A stretch of DNA of 64,000 nt from Paenibacillus vini (GCF_018403325.1 NZ_BOSL01000008.1:178826-242825), one strand, 5' to 3'. Positions 11,399 through 20,087 are shown, numbered from the stretch's first letter. Translations and numbers: made by a program. The notes: generated by a model from the letters alone, not told the origin.

Positions 11399-12196
11399 TC
11401 ACAAATACTCGCCAAAATAATCCTCCGCTATTTCACGGGAATAACCGTCCTCACCTCTCCAGGTGGCCATCGAATTAAAATCGGTGCCCCGCCCGCGTTC
11501 TTTACGGTAATCGTCTTTGGACTCCAGCAAGCCTATGTATCCCCAAATTTCCATCACGACGTCTCTCTCATATTGATTGGAAGGAAGAACAAGCTTCCAG
11601 CGCTTCTCTAACTGCCTTGCCGCTTCCTTATCGCCGCAAGCATCTACCGCATCAAACATTTGCTTTAAGATCGCCACGTCTTCGCCTGTGACCTCAAACT
11701 CATCTGACTTGGCGAGAAACTCAAGGTCCATCAAGCAATAAGCTAACCAATTTAAGCGGACGCCTCCCCATTTGATCCGTTCGAAATTAAGTACGTTTAA
11801 ATCTTCGTCGATATACTGTTCATCCGCCATTAGCCTACTGTCATTGCAATCACCGCAAGCACTATATCCTGGCTGCTCCGCCGGCCGCTGTGCATATGTA
11901 TGTATAGGTAAATCTCGCGTAAGCGCAAAGCTGGACAAAGCGCTCCGCAAATAGACCTTGCGCGTGGAAAGACTATGTAGAAAGGATCGTACCGCCTTCT
12001 CTTTCGTGATCTGCCCCTCATGCAGCTCTTTGATCCTGCTAATGCATTCATCATGACTCCAGGTGAACGGATCAAACATGACTCCTTTACTTTTTGCATA
12101 CTGGAACTCTTCTTCCGTATAATAAGCTCCGCCGTTTCTCCAACGTCCGGAGGTCCAAAAAGCGTTCATCAGTATTTTCTTGGCTTTGAGATCCAT
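11399..12196 (-). CDS. Hypothetical protein
   Basis: 265 residues, soluble, acidic, tryptophan-rich. The N-terminus (WTSGRWRNGGAYYTEEEF) and a cysteine pair (SACGDCND, about residues 112-115) stand out and could bind metal, but I do not recognise the family. It lies 79 bases upstream of the large membrane-protein gene in the same direction, so it may be the first gene of that unknown-function unit. The ATG is preceded by GGAAGAAACTG. Confidence 0.65.
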   Translation of the reverse strand: MDLKAKKILMNAFWTSGRWRNGGAYYTEEEFQYAKSKGVMFDPFTWSHDECISRIKELHEGQITKEKAVRSFLHSLSTRKVYLRSALSSFALTRDLPIHTYAQRPAEQPGYSACGDCNDSRLMADEQYIDEDLNVLNFERIKWGGVRLNWLAYCLMDLEFLAKSDEFEVTGEDVAILKQMFDAVDACGDKEAARQLEKRWKLVLPSNQYERDVVMEIWGYIGLLESKDDYRKERGRGTDFNSMATWRGEDGYSREIAEDYFGEYL

Positions 12197-12299
12197 CAGT
12201 TTCTTCCTTCCATCATATATTTAAACCGCGATTCTATTCATGATACACTGGAAAAGCAAGGAAGCGAAAGGTACGAAATATGCAGAAATTAGGAAAGGA

Positions 12300-12974
12300 A
12301 TGTTGACTTTGCATGCATTAACGTCGGCGGAACTGATCGATAAGGAACATCACGCATGGGAAGAAATTGTTGAGCTTTTGGGCAAAGGGACTAATCCATA
12401 TGTCATTCTCCCCGCCGAGCGGTCATCCGCGGAGGACACGCTATATCAGCTACAAGTAAGCACAAAGTCCTATTTAGGAGCAGTTGCTTTCGAGGCGGGT
12501 GGCATATTGTGGGACGGGGGCTGGATTCATTTGCTCGGATCGGGGAGTCCGGGAATCTTCGGCAGTTTGAATACGTGGAATGGGTTGTCGGACAACATGG
12601 TAGTCGATCCGCTTGAGGGAATGCTTGTGGTCGCTTATGATGCGGCCGGCGGTTTTTTTGCGCTGGATACGGGCAAATTTGGCGGCAGCGGATTAATCCA
12701 CTATTTCGCGCCGGATACGTTGGAGTGGGAATCTACGGAGCTTCCATATTCCGGGTTCCTCGGCTGGCTCGTGGAAGGCGATCTGGAGCAGTTCTATCAA
12801 ACTTTTCGTTGGCAAGAATGGCGAGAGAATACAAGCCGGCTCCGGGAAGGCGAAGTATTTGCTTATTATCCTCCGCTCTGGACGGAAGAAGGCGGCGGAG
12901 ACAAGAGCCGGAAAGCGCCCGTATCTGTCGTCGAAGCATGGAGCTTTGTCTTGGGAAATGATAGAAATGCATAG
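12300..12974 (+). CDS. DUF2625 family protein
   Basis: 224 residues matching the DUF2625 pattern: SAELIDKEHHAWEEIVELL at the start, GGILWDGGWIHLLGSGSPG in the middle and RWQEWRENT near the end, a layout I recall for this family of uncharacterised bacterial proteins. The ATG at 12300 is preferred because AGGAAAGG lies just before it and the domain begins there; an in-frame ATG at 12240 adds 20 unlikely residues. Single gene followed by a terminator; divergent from the 265-residue hypothetical gene. Biochemical role unknown. Confidence 0.8.
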   Translation: MLTLHALTSAELIDKEHHAWEEIVELLGKGTNPYVILPAERSSAEDTLYQLQVSTKSYLGAVAFEAGGILWDGGWIHLLGSGSPGIFGSLNTWNGLSDNMVVDPLEGMLVVAYDAAGGFFALDTGKFGGSGLIHYFAPDTLEWESTELPYSGFLGWLVEGDLEQFYQTFRWQEWRENTSRLREGEVFAYYPPLWTEEGGGDKSRKAPVSVVEAWSFVLGNDRNA

Positions 12975-12975
12975 A

Positions 12976-13010
12976 AAACAGCCCGATAGATTCGTTCTAC
13001 CGGGCTGTTT
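12976..13010. terminator. Bidirectional terminator
   Basis: AAACAGCCCG/CGGGCTGTTT perfect 10-bp stem between the convergent DUF2625 and GH2 genes. Confidence 0.9.
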
Positions 13011-13050
13011 CTATTATCTTAGTCTGAGAGCTTAAGCAGAAGATTCCATC

Positions 13051-15861
13051 TTAGCGGATCAATTCGCGAAGCTCGGCAGCACTGACATTATACTGCGGAT
13101 TGAATTCGTTCGAGCTCATATAACCGGCCAAACTCGACAAGAACTGTCTTCCCTCCGGCGTTTCGCCCGCCTTACTTGCATCCAGGGCGCAAACGAGGAG
13201 CTTACCTTGTCCAACCCGGCATTCAAACAGGAAGCCAAGTTTGTGATTGCGCTCAAAGTTGTCGATCGTCTGTACGATCGGGCTCCATTCACGGTCGGTT
13301 CCGTCCATGATGATTGACTTCGAGTTTTGGACGATGCTCCACCAAGGGTAAGTGGAATGTTCTTCGCACGGGAAATCACGGAACACAGGGTGATTGTTCT
13401 CAATCAACAGACCCATGGTACCTACAGGCACCGGACGGTTCATGCTTTCGGAGATGGACCGGAACATCGGATAGCACCAGAAATCCGTACAGTAAGTCCC
13501 CTCAATGGCATTCTCGAGAGATTCCGGTTTCGGCATCAGCAACACGTTCTTACCTTGCTCCAGAAGCGCCAGTGCTTCATCGGAAAGCTCCTCGAATAAG
13601 TTGATTTCGTCTTCGTCAATTCTGCTTCCGATGAGCTGCGGATAAATCCAAAGATCGTATGATTTGCGGATGTCACTTCCTTCGATCCATAAGGATAATT
13701 TCGCAGGAGTCATCCGGTGGACCACGGGCAGGTCAACCGTCAACTGGCAGATGTCGATGTAATTTGATCCCGCCTGAATGTTCGCTTCAGCGGATCCTTC
13801 CGCAAGTCTTGCGTCTTCCGCGGAGAGCTCCCAATGTAACGACAGATTGCCGGGTGTCCCGCTCCGGAACCAGCTCAGCTCGACGGCGGCAATGAAGCGT
13901 TCCCCTGCGACATAGTTGTATTTTGGGAACCTGGCCAGCAGGACGGCGTCGCTGCAGAATGTGCGCCATTCCTCCGGCGTGATCATTCCTTTGGAATCCA
14001 TAAAAGCATCCAGCACGCCTACTAATGCGGTTCCTTGACCGCTAAAATCCTGTAGATCCAGCAGTTGGAACCCCGCAAGTCTCCGGGAACGGAACGCGGC
14101 CTCCAGTTCTTCCTTGTAGCAGGCAACCGCCAACTGTCCCGAGCTTTCAAAGTATTTACCGGCAAGATGGCCCAGCCCCTTGCTCTCCAGACGTTCGCGG
14201 AAGAATTTGAAATTCTCGGCTTTGAGCGAGCCTTGATATTTGTCGATCTCCTCAAAATTCGGAAACGTCGCATATTGCCCGATCTCATGAGAGACCACCG
14301 GCATTTGCGGGATCCATTCTCCGGAGACGTCTCCGGCTTCCACCGTCTTGGCTTCGGTGCCGTACTGGATCTGAATCGACCCTCCGGCCTTTTCGTCCGA
14401 GTCCGCCTCTTTTCCAAAGCTCGGTGGAACGATCTGATCGTCATAATCCTTCATCGTGCTTGGATAATCGGTTTGCACATGACCCTGCGGAGCATCGCAC
14501 ATCGCATAGGAGCCTCTGAACAACCGGTCCCGTGAAAAGCGCACGCCGCAGAAGAAATCGTCATGCTCCAATATCTCCGGCATGAATTGGTGGTTGTTGG
14601 AGCCTTGCGTGTACAAATGTCTGTCGTCGAATGCTTTGTATTCTTTTAGAATGGAATCGATCTTCGTTCTGCTCCCCCAGAGTTCGTTGCCCAGTGACAT
14701 CATCACAAAGGATGGGTGATTGCCAAAAGCCCGCAGAATCTCATACCCTTCACTGATCAGATAATCCTGTTCCGCCTGGTTATGTCCCTCATCGGCTTCT
14801 TCGGTGATCGTTCCCCAGAACGGCAACTCCGGTTCCATGTAAATCCCGAGCATATCCGCGGCGGTAAAGGCCGCTTCCGGCGGACAGCAAGTGTGAAAAC
14901 GATAATGATTCATGCCGTAAGATTTAGCGATTCCAAGGATCCTCAGCCATTCTTCTACGTCCGTAGGCGCGTATCCGGTCAATGGGAAGATCAGGCCGTC
15001 ATGCTTGCCGCGAAGAAATGTCTTCTCTCCGTTAATGGTAAACTTGTCGCCAGCCGCCTTAAATTCCTTAAGACCGAAGATCAACTCATGACGGTCGGCT
15101 ACTCCCGCTTCTCCATCTTTCAAGACAAGACTTACATTATAAAGGTTAGGTTCGAATTCGCTCCAAAGCAGCGCATCGGAACCCAACTCATAGACGAAGG
15201 AGAACTCCCCTTCCGATACGGCAAACTCTTGCTGCGGAGCCGAGTGTGAATTCTTGCTGTTAAAGCTTTCGGCAACAACATCAACCGTTCCCTCCGTTGC
15301 CCCTTTCAACAAACCGGTGACCCGCACAGAGCAGGCAGCCAAATCCGGAGTAAGGCGAATGTCGCTCAAAGACGAGTCACCGAAGAATTGAAGCTCCAGG
15401 CGACCGGTGATGCCGTTCCAGTTTGTTTGCGTATCCGGGGAAGTTAAGTGCCCGCCTTTGGTCGGATAATCGGTATTATCAACCCGGACGGTAATGGTGT
15501 GGCTGCCTGCTTCAAGCTTCTCCAACTCGTAAATATGTGCGGTGTTCAGACTGTTGCGGCTGCCGATCTCCCGGCCGTCCAGCCAAACCGTCGTCATCCG
15601 GGTGCGTTCCAAATACAAAGAACAGTTCTTTCCGGCAAGTTCTTCAGGAATCGTGATTTCCTTCGAATACCACGCCTGTCCTTCAAACAAGTATTCATCC
15701 GTCAAGGCGCCGATCAATACATTTTCGTTTTTCGGTCCCTTGCGGGCATGCGACGTCGTACCAGGCAGATTGATGACATCTTGAAACGGCAGATTCAGTC
15801 CCTGTTTTCTCTCATCTAATTGCAGCTTCCATTCGCCTTCAAGGCTGATCTTGGTTAGCAA
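13051..15861 (-). CDS. Glycoside hydrolase family 2 enzyme (beta-galactosidase/glucuronidase type)
   Basis: 936 residues. N-terminal sugar-binding jelly roll (WYSKEITIP, TTVWLDGREIG), an Ig-like domain, then the TIM barrel with NHYRFHTCCPPEA, acid/base Glu393 in MSLGNELWG and nucleophile Glu526 in VVSHEIGQYATFP; both catalytic glutamates are intact. About 300 further C-terminal residues form accessory beta-domains. No signal peptide, so intracellular. Exact sugar cannot be told. TTG at 15861 follows AGGAG by 8 bases; the upstream GTG overlaps that site. A terminator, a cre-like site and a structured leader precede it, suggesting attenuation plus carbon catabolite control. Confidence 0.88.
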   Translation of the reverse strand: MLTKISLEGEWKLQLDERKQGLNLPFQDVINLPGTTSHARKGPKNENVLIGALTDEYLFEGQAWYSKEITIPEELAGKNCSLYLERTRMTTVWLDGREIGSRNSLNTAHIYELEKLEAGSHTITVRVDNTDYPTKGGHLTSPDTQTNWNGITGRLELQFFGDSSLSDIRLTPDLAACSVRVTGLLKGATEGTVDVVAESFNSKNSHSAPQQEFAVSEGEFSFVYELGSDALLWSEFEPNLYNVSLVLKDGEAGVADRHELIFGLKEFKAAGDKFTINGEKTFLRGKHDGLIFPLTGYAPTDVEEWLRILGIAKSYGMNHYRFHTCCPPEAAFTAADMLGIYMEPELPFWGTITEEADEGHNQAEQDYLISEGYEILRAFGNHPSFVMMSLGNELWGSRTKIDSILKEYKAFDDRHLYTQGSNNHQFMPEILEHDDFFCGVRFSRDRLFRGSYAMCDAPQGHVQTDYPSTMKDYDDQIVPPSFGKEADSDEKAGGSIQIQYGTEAKTVEAGDVSGEWIPQMPVVSHEIGQYATFPNFEEIDKYQGSLKAENFKFFRERLESKGLGHLAGKYFESSGQLAVACYKEELEAAFRSRRLAGFQLLDLQDFSGQGTALVGVLDAFMDSKGMITPEEWRTFCSDAVLLARFPKYNYVAGERFIAAVELSWFRSGTPGNLSLHWELSAEDARLAEGSAEANIQAGSNYIDICQLTVDLPVVHRMTPAKLSLWIEGSDIRKSYDLWIYPQLIGSRIDEDEINLFEELSDEALALLEQGKNVLLMPKPESLENAIEGTYCTDFWCYPMFRSISESMNRPVPVGTMGLLIENNHPVFRDFPCEEHSTYPWWSIVQNSKSIIMDGTDREWSPIVQTIDNFERNHKLGFLFECRVGQGKLLVCALDASKAGETPEGRQFLSSLAGYMSSNEFNPQYNVSAAELRELIR

Positions 15862-15881
15862 AAATATCACTCCTAATATGT

Positions 15882-15896
15882 AGTAAACGCTTCAAA
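15882..15896 (-). promoter_or_regulatory. cre-like site (CcpA) before the GH2 gene
   Basis: On the minus strand TTTGAAGCGTTTACT fits the cre consensus WTGNAANCGNWNNCW with one mismatch. It sits between the leader terminator and the GH2 start. Roadblock or promoter repression by CcpA is inferred. Confidence 0.5.
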
Positions 15897-15918
15897 AAAA
15901 CCGCGCTGAGCGCGGTTT
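15894..15918 (-). terminator. Strong terminator inside the GH2 leader
   Basis: On the minus strand AAACCGCGC-TCA-GCGCGGTTT, a 9-bp perfect stem, is followed by seven Ts. It lies only about 35 bases upstream of the GH2 start codon, the position expected for an attenuator, but it could also simply end the upstream methyltransferase transcript. Confidence 0.85.
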
Positions 15919-16012
15919 AAAATAAGGGAACCTACCGAAAGTTCCCCACATTTCCTGAGTTCCTTAGTAGACTAGAACTTCCATTGCCGCCGTGGGGAGT
16001 TCCTTCTCCCTC
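15919..16012 (-). ncRNA. Candidate structured leader RNA upstream of the GH2 gene
   Basis: Read on the minus strand, this 94-base stretch can form three competing stems: GGGAG/CTCCC at its start, a long-range TCCCCAC/GTGGGGA, and GGGAAC/GTTCCC at its end. The long-range stem uses bases needed by each of the other two, so the folds exclude one another. The motif GGAACT recurs. A strong terminator follows at once. It does not match any riboswitch class I know (TPP, SAM, FMN, purine, lysine, glmS, fluoride, T-box were considered). Role as a regulator is inference. Confidence 0.4.
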
Positions 16013-16037
16013 ATCTTACAAAGTTTTGACCGAAGGA

Positions 16038-16781
16038 TCAAACTTTGATTGCTGATACACGCAACCGGCTTGTATCTATCATCCACTGTCCATCCAGTTC
16101 AAGACGCGGCTTTGCGGCAGATTCTATGAAGCTATAGATAGATTCTTTATCAGATGGGGTAACGTCCGGGAAAAAATAGGTGGCGAAACTGTCCAGCCAG
16201 TTCCGGATTCCTAAACTCCCCTTGAGCGGCGTGAGTTTGTCAAAGTGCTGGGCAGAGGCGACGCGAAAACCGGCCTGCTCCAGCAGGCTCGCATATTCTC
16301 CAATGGTAGGATGATACCACGGATTCCGTCCCTCCCAGGTGTAACCATGCTCCTCCAGCGCCTGCTTTATCGCGGAAGTGAGCACAGCGACGTTACCGCT
16401 GCCGGCGAATTCGGCCACAAATCGGCCGCCCTCCCGCAGTGCTAACCAGATCGTACGCACCACGGCCGGCGCATCCTGAATCCAGTGTAAGGCTGCATTC
16501 GAGAAGACGGCATCAAACTGGACATCCGTCCTGTATTGGCATGCGTTTTCGACCAAAACATCCAGCCCCGGGTACTTCAGTCTGGCTCGGCCTACCATTT
16601 CCTCGGACAGGTCAATTCCGGTAGGGATTGCGCCCGCAGCCGCGATGGCGGAGGTCAAGTCCCCTGTCCCGCAGCCCACATCCAGAATTCGTTCTCCCGG
16701 TTGGGGGCTCAGCATAGCTAATACTTCCAGCCCCGGCTTACCGGTGAGATCAGGCATCCTGAGGCGCTTTTCATAACTCAT
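16038..16781 (-). CDS. Class I SAM-dependent methyltransferase (trans-aconitate methyltransferase-like)
   Basis: 247 residues. Motif I ILDVGCGTGDLTSAIA (about 34-49), an acidic residue after the second strand, motif post-I and FDAVFSNAALHWI give a Rossmann methyltransferase of the Tam/Methyltransf_25 kind. The mention of FSNAALHW is typical of trans-aconitate 2-methyltransferase relatives, but the substrate cannot be set from sequence. Its start lies 3 bases after the stop of the upstream oxidoreductase, and its AGGAGTGG site lies within that gene's end, so the two are co-transcribed and perhaps translationally coupled. Confidence 0.85.
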   Translation of the reverse strand: MSYEKRLRMPDLTGKPGLEVLAMLSPQPGERILDVGCGTGDLTSAIAAAGAIPTGIDLSEEMVGRARLKYPGLDVLVENACQYRTDVQFDAVFSNAALHWIQDAPAVVRTIWLALREGGRFVAEFAGSGNVAVLTSAIKQALEEHGYTWEGRNPWYHPTIGEYASLLEQAGFRVASAQHFDKLTPLKGSLGIRNWLDSFATYFFPDVTPSDKESIYSFIESAAKPRLELDGQWMIDTSRLRVSAIKV

Positions 16782-16784
16782 TTG

Positions 16785-17687
16785 CTATTTCCACTCCTCT
16801 TCCGTCATGTCCGCTATAACAGCAACTGCCGCTTTGCTGCCTGAGGCTGCGGCATAAATCAATTGCGAAGGCATCACATATGCTGAATCCCCGGCCGCGT
16901 ATATGCCGGATACGGTAGTTCTGCCCATTGCATCCGTTGCAATCCCTCCATCCGGAGCAGTTTCATACCCCAGCGCTTCATGAAAATCGGCTTTAGGAAG
17001 TAATGCAGGGTCGATAAAACCTCCGCTTCGTTCAAGCTGGGATCCATCAACAAAATGCACCCTTTCCAGCAAACCATTTTCCCCGGAAAATGCGGTGATC
17101 GGAGTATCGACGACGGCAATTCCTTTTGAAGCAAGCTGTGCTCGCTGTTCGTCCGTCAAGATATCATGACCGTTCGTGCACACGACCAAATCTGAACTCC
17201 AGTTAAGCAGCAATTTTACCTTGTGAAATATTCCCGGTGTCTCCGAGACGACTACGAGCGGTTGACCCCGCAACTCCCATCCATCGCAGAAGGGGCAATT
17301 AAAAAGGCTTTTCCCGTAAAATTCGGCAACCCCCTCAATTTCGGGAAATACTTCTTTTAAGCCAGCCGCTAAAATCACTTTGTCCGCCTGAACCAATTCA
17401 CCCGATGAAGTACGAAGAGCGAAACCATGATCGTTTCTTTGAATATCGGTCACCAGGGTATTCCAATGCCGGACCGAAGGGTATTTGAGCACCTCCTCGT
17501 AGGCGATCCGCCGAAACTCGGCGGGCGTAACCCCATCCCGTGTAATAAACCCGTGCGACGCATGAGTTACCCCGTTCCTCGGTTGGCTGTCATCAAACAA
17601 AACAACGTCCTTTCTTGCTCTGCCTAGCACGAGCGCTGCGTTTAATCCTGCCGGACCGCCGCCGATAATGGCACAATGATAGTTCAT
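16785..17687 (-). CDS. Thioredoxin-reductase-like FAD/NAD(P) oxidoreductase
   Basis: 300 residues. The FAD-binding GGGPAGLNAALVLGRA lies at residues 9-24, a redox pair CPFC (about 136-139, FNCPFCDGWELRG) in the position of the thioredoxin reductase disulfide, and the C-terminal GIYAAGDSAYVMPSQ binds FAD. The NADP-binding half appears shortened and its usual GGGNSA motif is replaced by VVSETPGIFHK, so it may belong to the TrxB-like enzymes of uncertain acceptor rather than true TrxB. First gene of a pair with the methyltransferase; GAGGTTTCAAG precedes the ATG. Confidence 0.85.
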   Translation of the reverse strand: MNYHCAIIGGGPAGLNAALVLGRARKDVVLFDDSQPRNGVTHASHGFITRDGVTPAEFRRIAYEEVLKYPSVRHWNTLVTDIQRNDHGFALRTSSGELVQADKVILAAGLKEVFPEIEGVAEFYGKSLFNCPFCDGWELRGQPLVVVSETPGIFHKVKLLLNWSSDLVVCTNGHDILTDEQRAQLASKGIAVVDTPITAFSGENGLLERVHFVDGSQLERSGGFIDPALLPKADFHEALGYETAPDGGIATDAMGRTTVSGIYAAGDSAYVMPSQLIYAAASGSKAAVAVIADMTEEEWK

Positions 17688-17722
17688 AACTTGAAACCTC
17701 CATTTCTTTTTATGGACATTAT

Positions 17723-17737
17723 AGATATAAAATATCT
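17723..17737. promoter_or_regulatory. Short inverted repeat before the oxidoreductase gene
   Basis: AGATAT-AAA-ATATCT, a perfect 6-3-6 repeat about 36 bases upstream of the start codon, in the likely promoter region. A repressor site is possible; AT-rich chance repeats are common. Confidence 0.25.
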
Positions 17738-17898
17738 TTAATTAGACAAACCTAATCACTCTCGAATTATTTAACGGATCAATCAAAGACTTAATATGTC
17801 TATAATAACCCCAATTACATCAATCTGTCAAAATGCAACTGATGCTATTTGTGTAGATCGAATTAGCTGCCATAATATAAAGTCCATAATCAAAAACA

Positions 17899-17928
17899 AT
17901 CCCCCTGCCTTGTAATAAGCAGGAGGAT
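17899..17928 (-). terminator. Terminator after the secreted repeat-protein gene
   Basis: ATCCTCCTGC/GCAGGGGGAT stem (one mismatch) with a 10-base loop, followed by a TTGTTTTT run on the minus strand, 14 bases beyond the stop at 17942. The rest of the 250-base gap to the oxidoreductase is AT-rich with no other feature. Confidence 0.75.
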
Positions 17929-17941
17929 GGAGGTTTGAGGT

Positions 17942-18763
17942 TCAGCCTTCCGTTGTCTTCTCAGTTTCATTCACTGTGCCTGACCGGGAACCGTGACCGT
18001 GATGACCGGCTTTATCCGAACGCGTTCCCTTCACGATTTCGAGTGCTTTTGCCGCGAGTTTGGTCTTGGCAGTATCAAATTGAGACTGCGTTATCTTGCC
18101 ATCTGCCAATTGCTTATCCAGCGCCGTAGTTAGCTGGCTCGTTACGAGCTCCACGACCGATTGCAAAGCAACGCCCTTCTCCTCCGCCAATGCCGCCATC
18201 GACTTACCGGCATGCTTGGCGGTCTCATAGTCGCTGATTGATATACCAAGCAGTTCTGCGACGGCTTCCTCATCGATTCTTGCCCCGCCGTGTCCGCCAA
18301 GGCTTGCTTTACCCGTCAACTCACGGTTCACAAGCTTGTTTGCTTTCTCCGTAACGTTAGCCTTTTCGGTATCATATTGAGTCTGGGTTAAGCTTCCGTC
18401 CGCCAGCTTCTGATCAAGGCGCGCCGTAAGCTGTTTGGCTACAAGATCAATCACCGATTGAAGCGAGATCCCCTTTTCTTCGGCCACCGCTGCCAGAGAT
18501 TTCCCCGAACGCTCTGCCGTCTCCAATTCAGTTTCAGTCATACCGAAAAGGGCGGCAATCGCCGTATTGTCAAGTTTTACTCCTATTCCATGATGCCCGC
18601 CTTTCCCTTTTAATGTTCCCTTATCCGCTCTTTGTGTTGCGGACGATGTTGAGCTCGTAGTGTTTGAATCCGAAGCGGCAAACGCTTGTCCGGCAAGCAC
18701 CGCTCCTCCGCCTAGTGTAATAGCCAATGCCAGCGCACTTGCTGTTATCGCTTTGTTTTTCAT
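17942..18763 (-). CDS. Secreted protein with two tandem helical repeats
   Basis: 273 residues. A signal peptide (residues 1-28, ending GQAFA-A) leads into a low-complexity Ser/Thr linker, then two homologous units of about 85 residues (63-147 and 161-245). Each has the pattern LFGMTETELETAERSGKSL / LLGISISDYETAKHAGKSM, followed by AEEKG, LDQKLADG and LTQTQYDT. Gly-His-rich linkers (KGGHHG, GGHGG, GHHGHGSR) separate them and could bind metal. Such repeats are common in Bacillales secreted proteins without assigned role. It follows the PspA gene by 28 bases, so a cell-envelope role is inferred. Confidence 0.8.
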   Translation of the reverse strand: MKNKAITASALALAITLGGGAVLAGQAFAASDSNTTSSTSSATQRADKGTLKGKGGHHGIGVKLDNTAIAALFGMTETELETAERSGKSLAAVAEEKGISLQSVIDLVAKQLTARLDQKLADGSLTQTQYDTEKANVTEKANKLVNRELTGKASLGGHGGARIDEEAVAELLGISISDYETAKHAGKSMAALAEEKGVALQSVVELVTSQLTTALDKQLADGKITQSQFDTAKTKLAAKALEIVKGTRSDKAGHHGHGSRSGTVNETEKTTEG

Positions 18764-18791
18764 GATAATTCCTCCTGATTTTTCAAGTTTA

Positions 18792-19448
18792 TTATTGAGT
18801 CTGTTTCACGGCTTTAAGTCTTGCCAGCTCACTTTCCACTTCATCCTGTTCCGACCAACCTGTCAGCCGTGCATTGCTTTGATCCATACTCCGATAGGCA
18901 AGTACGCCGGATTCGAGGGTCATGATTTTTTGTTCCATGCGGTCAAATCCGCGCGAAATCTTACTAATGTTGCCGGGCGAAGCCGTTGCGACCGTTGCCC
19001 TTAAGGCGGCTGCCGCTTGACTGCGTGCCAGCAGGAAGTTCAGCTTATCACTCAGCTCTTTATGCAAATCCAATAGGCGGGCGATCTCCTCTTGTAAGGC
19101 CTGGACCTGTTTCCGAATAACTTCGCGCTGCTCCAAATAGGTTTGCATCAGTTTTGAGTGGCTTAATTTCTCCTGGATGGCCAGCCTGGCGATATCTTCT
19201 TCCTCCCGTTCTACGGCAAGCTCGGCCTGGCGGGTACGTTTATCGATCATTTGTCCGGTTCTGGCAACCAGCAGATCGTATTGTTGTTCAGCGGCGAGCT
19301 GTTTCTCCAGCGCTAATCGGGCCTGGTCGATTTGCTCCTCAAGCTGTCTAATATAGTGTTTAGCCATACTGACCGGATCTTCCACCAAATCAAGCAAGCG
19401 GTGTGTATCGGCTGCGGCGATATCTTTTATTCTTGTAAAAATACCCAT
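18792..19448 (-). CDS. PspA/IM30 family phage-shock protein (LiaH-like)
   Basis: 218 residues of almost uninterrupted coiled coil, with the family N-terminus MGIFTRIKDIAAADTHRLLD and a DPVSMAKHYIRQLEEQI stretch. PspA/LiaH proteins form rings and scaffolds on the inner membrane surface under envelope stress, such as from cell-wall antibiotics. ATG at 19448 is used since AAGGAGG lies 10 bases upstream; an ATG 9 bases earlier abuts that site. It lies 5 bases after a small membrane-protein gene, an arrangement like liaI-liaH. Confidence 0.88.
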   Translation of the reverse strand: MGIFTRIKDIAAADTHRLLDLVEDPVSMAKHYIRQLEEQIDQARLALEKQLAAEQQYDLLVARTGQMIDKRTRQAELAVEREEEDIARLAIQEKLSHSKLMQTYLEQREVIRKQVQALQEEIARLLDLHKELSDKLNFLLARSQAAAALRATVATASPGNISKISRGFDRMEQKIMTLESGVLAYRSMDQSNARLTGWSEQDEVESELARLKAVKQTQ

Positions 19449-19453
19449 GAAAT

Positions 19454-19966
19454 TCATTCCTCCTTATGTTGTTTGCGTTCCCACTCATCCAAAAACCGGC
19501 CCCGGCTTTCCGTGGTTTCCACGAAAGACGGGTATACGTTTATAGCTTGAGGGGATATATATTTACGGTTGTTTTCGATCCTTCTGAACAGTAAGAAAGC
19601 GATGATCAACACAACCAAGCCCCAAAGGGGCGTAAGTAAACTCATCGTACTCAGAACGGCGAATACAGCGCCTGTCCATTTAAGCCCTCCTTTCCCCTTG
19701 AGGAAAAGTGCGACCCCGCCGAGCAAAACAGCGATTTGAAGCACAAAGTGCCAAACCGGTTTCGCACCTGAAGCTGGAGTTGCAGCATTGTTGGAATTCA
19801 TGTGTAAGGGAACACCATGGTGTCCATACCTCATAGGTTCATGCCATGCTTGACGATGCTGCATGCCTTCATTCATAGGAACTATGTTCACTTTTAACAA
19901 TGCCGCAAGGAGAAGGATGGAACCAAGACCAACTGCGATTGAGATTAGAATTGAAGTACGTTTCAT
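19454..19966 (-). CDS. Membrane protein upstream of pspA (LiaI-like position)
   Basis: 170 residues with an N-terminal hydrophobic segment, a His/Met-rich external loop (EGMQHRQAWHEPMRYGHHG), two more hydrophobic segments (about 72-115) and a charged cytosolic tail. I do not recognise the family. By position it could be the membrane partner that recruits the PspA protein, as LiaI does for LiaH. The ATG at 19966 follows AAAGGAGGTG; the longer frame reads through that site. The Met/His-rich loop could bind copper, but this is speculation. Confidence 0.7.
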   Translation of the reverse strand: MKRTSILISIAVGLGSILLLAALLKVNIVPMNEGMQHRQAWHEPMRYGHHGVPLHMNSNNAATPASGAKPVWHFVLQIAVLLGGVALFLKGKGGLKWTGAVFAVLSTMSLLTPLWGLVVLIIAFLLFRRIENNRKYISPQAINVYPSFVETTESRGRFLDEWERKQHKEE

Positions 19967-20051
19967 GTCTTTCACCTCCTTTCTTCCATCCATGTTTGTA
20001 TAATAAGTCCGAAACCTTTAACCAAACTTAAATGAAGGATTAAACGCAAAA

Positions 20052-20087
20052 AAGGACGGAAATCGGCTGCGCGCCGTTTCCATCCTT
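20052..20087 (-). terminator. Terminator after the ABC exporter pair
   Basis: AAGGATGGAAA/TTTCCGTCCTT stem (one mismatch) with a GC-rich loop and a T6 run on the minus strand, about 30 bases after the exporter stop. Confidence 0.85.

Noticed and set aside
16017-16046. Hairpin CAAAGTTTGATC/GGTCAAAACTTTG as terminator of the methyltransferase gene
   Set aside because: It overlaps the stop codon and no T-run follows on either strand, so it is not listed as a terminator.
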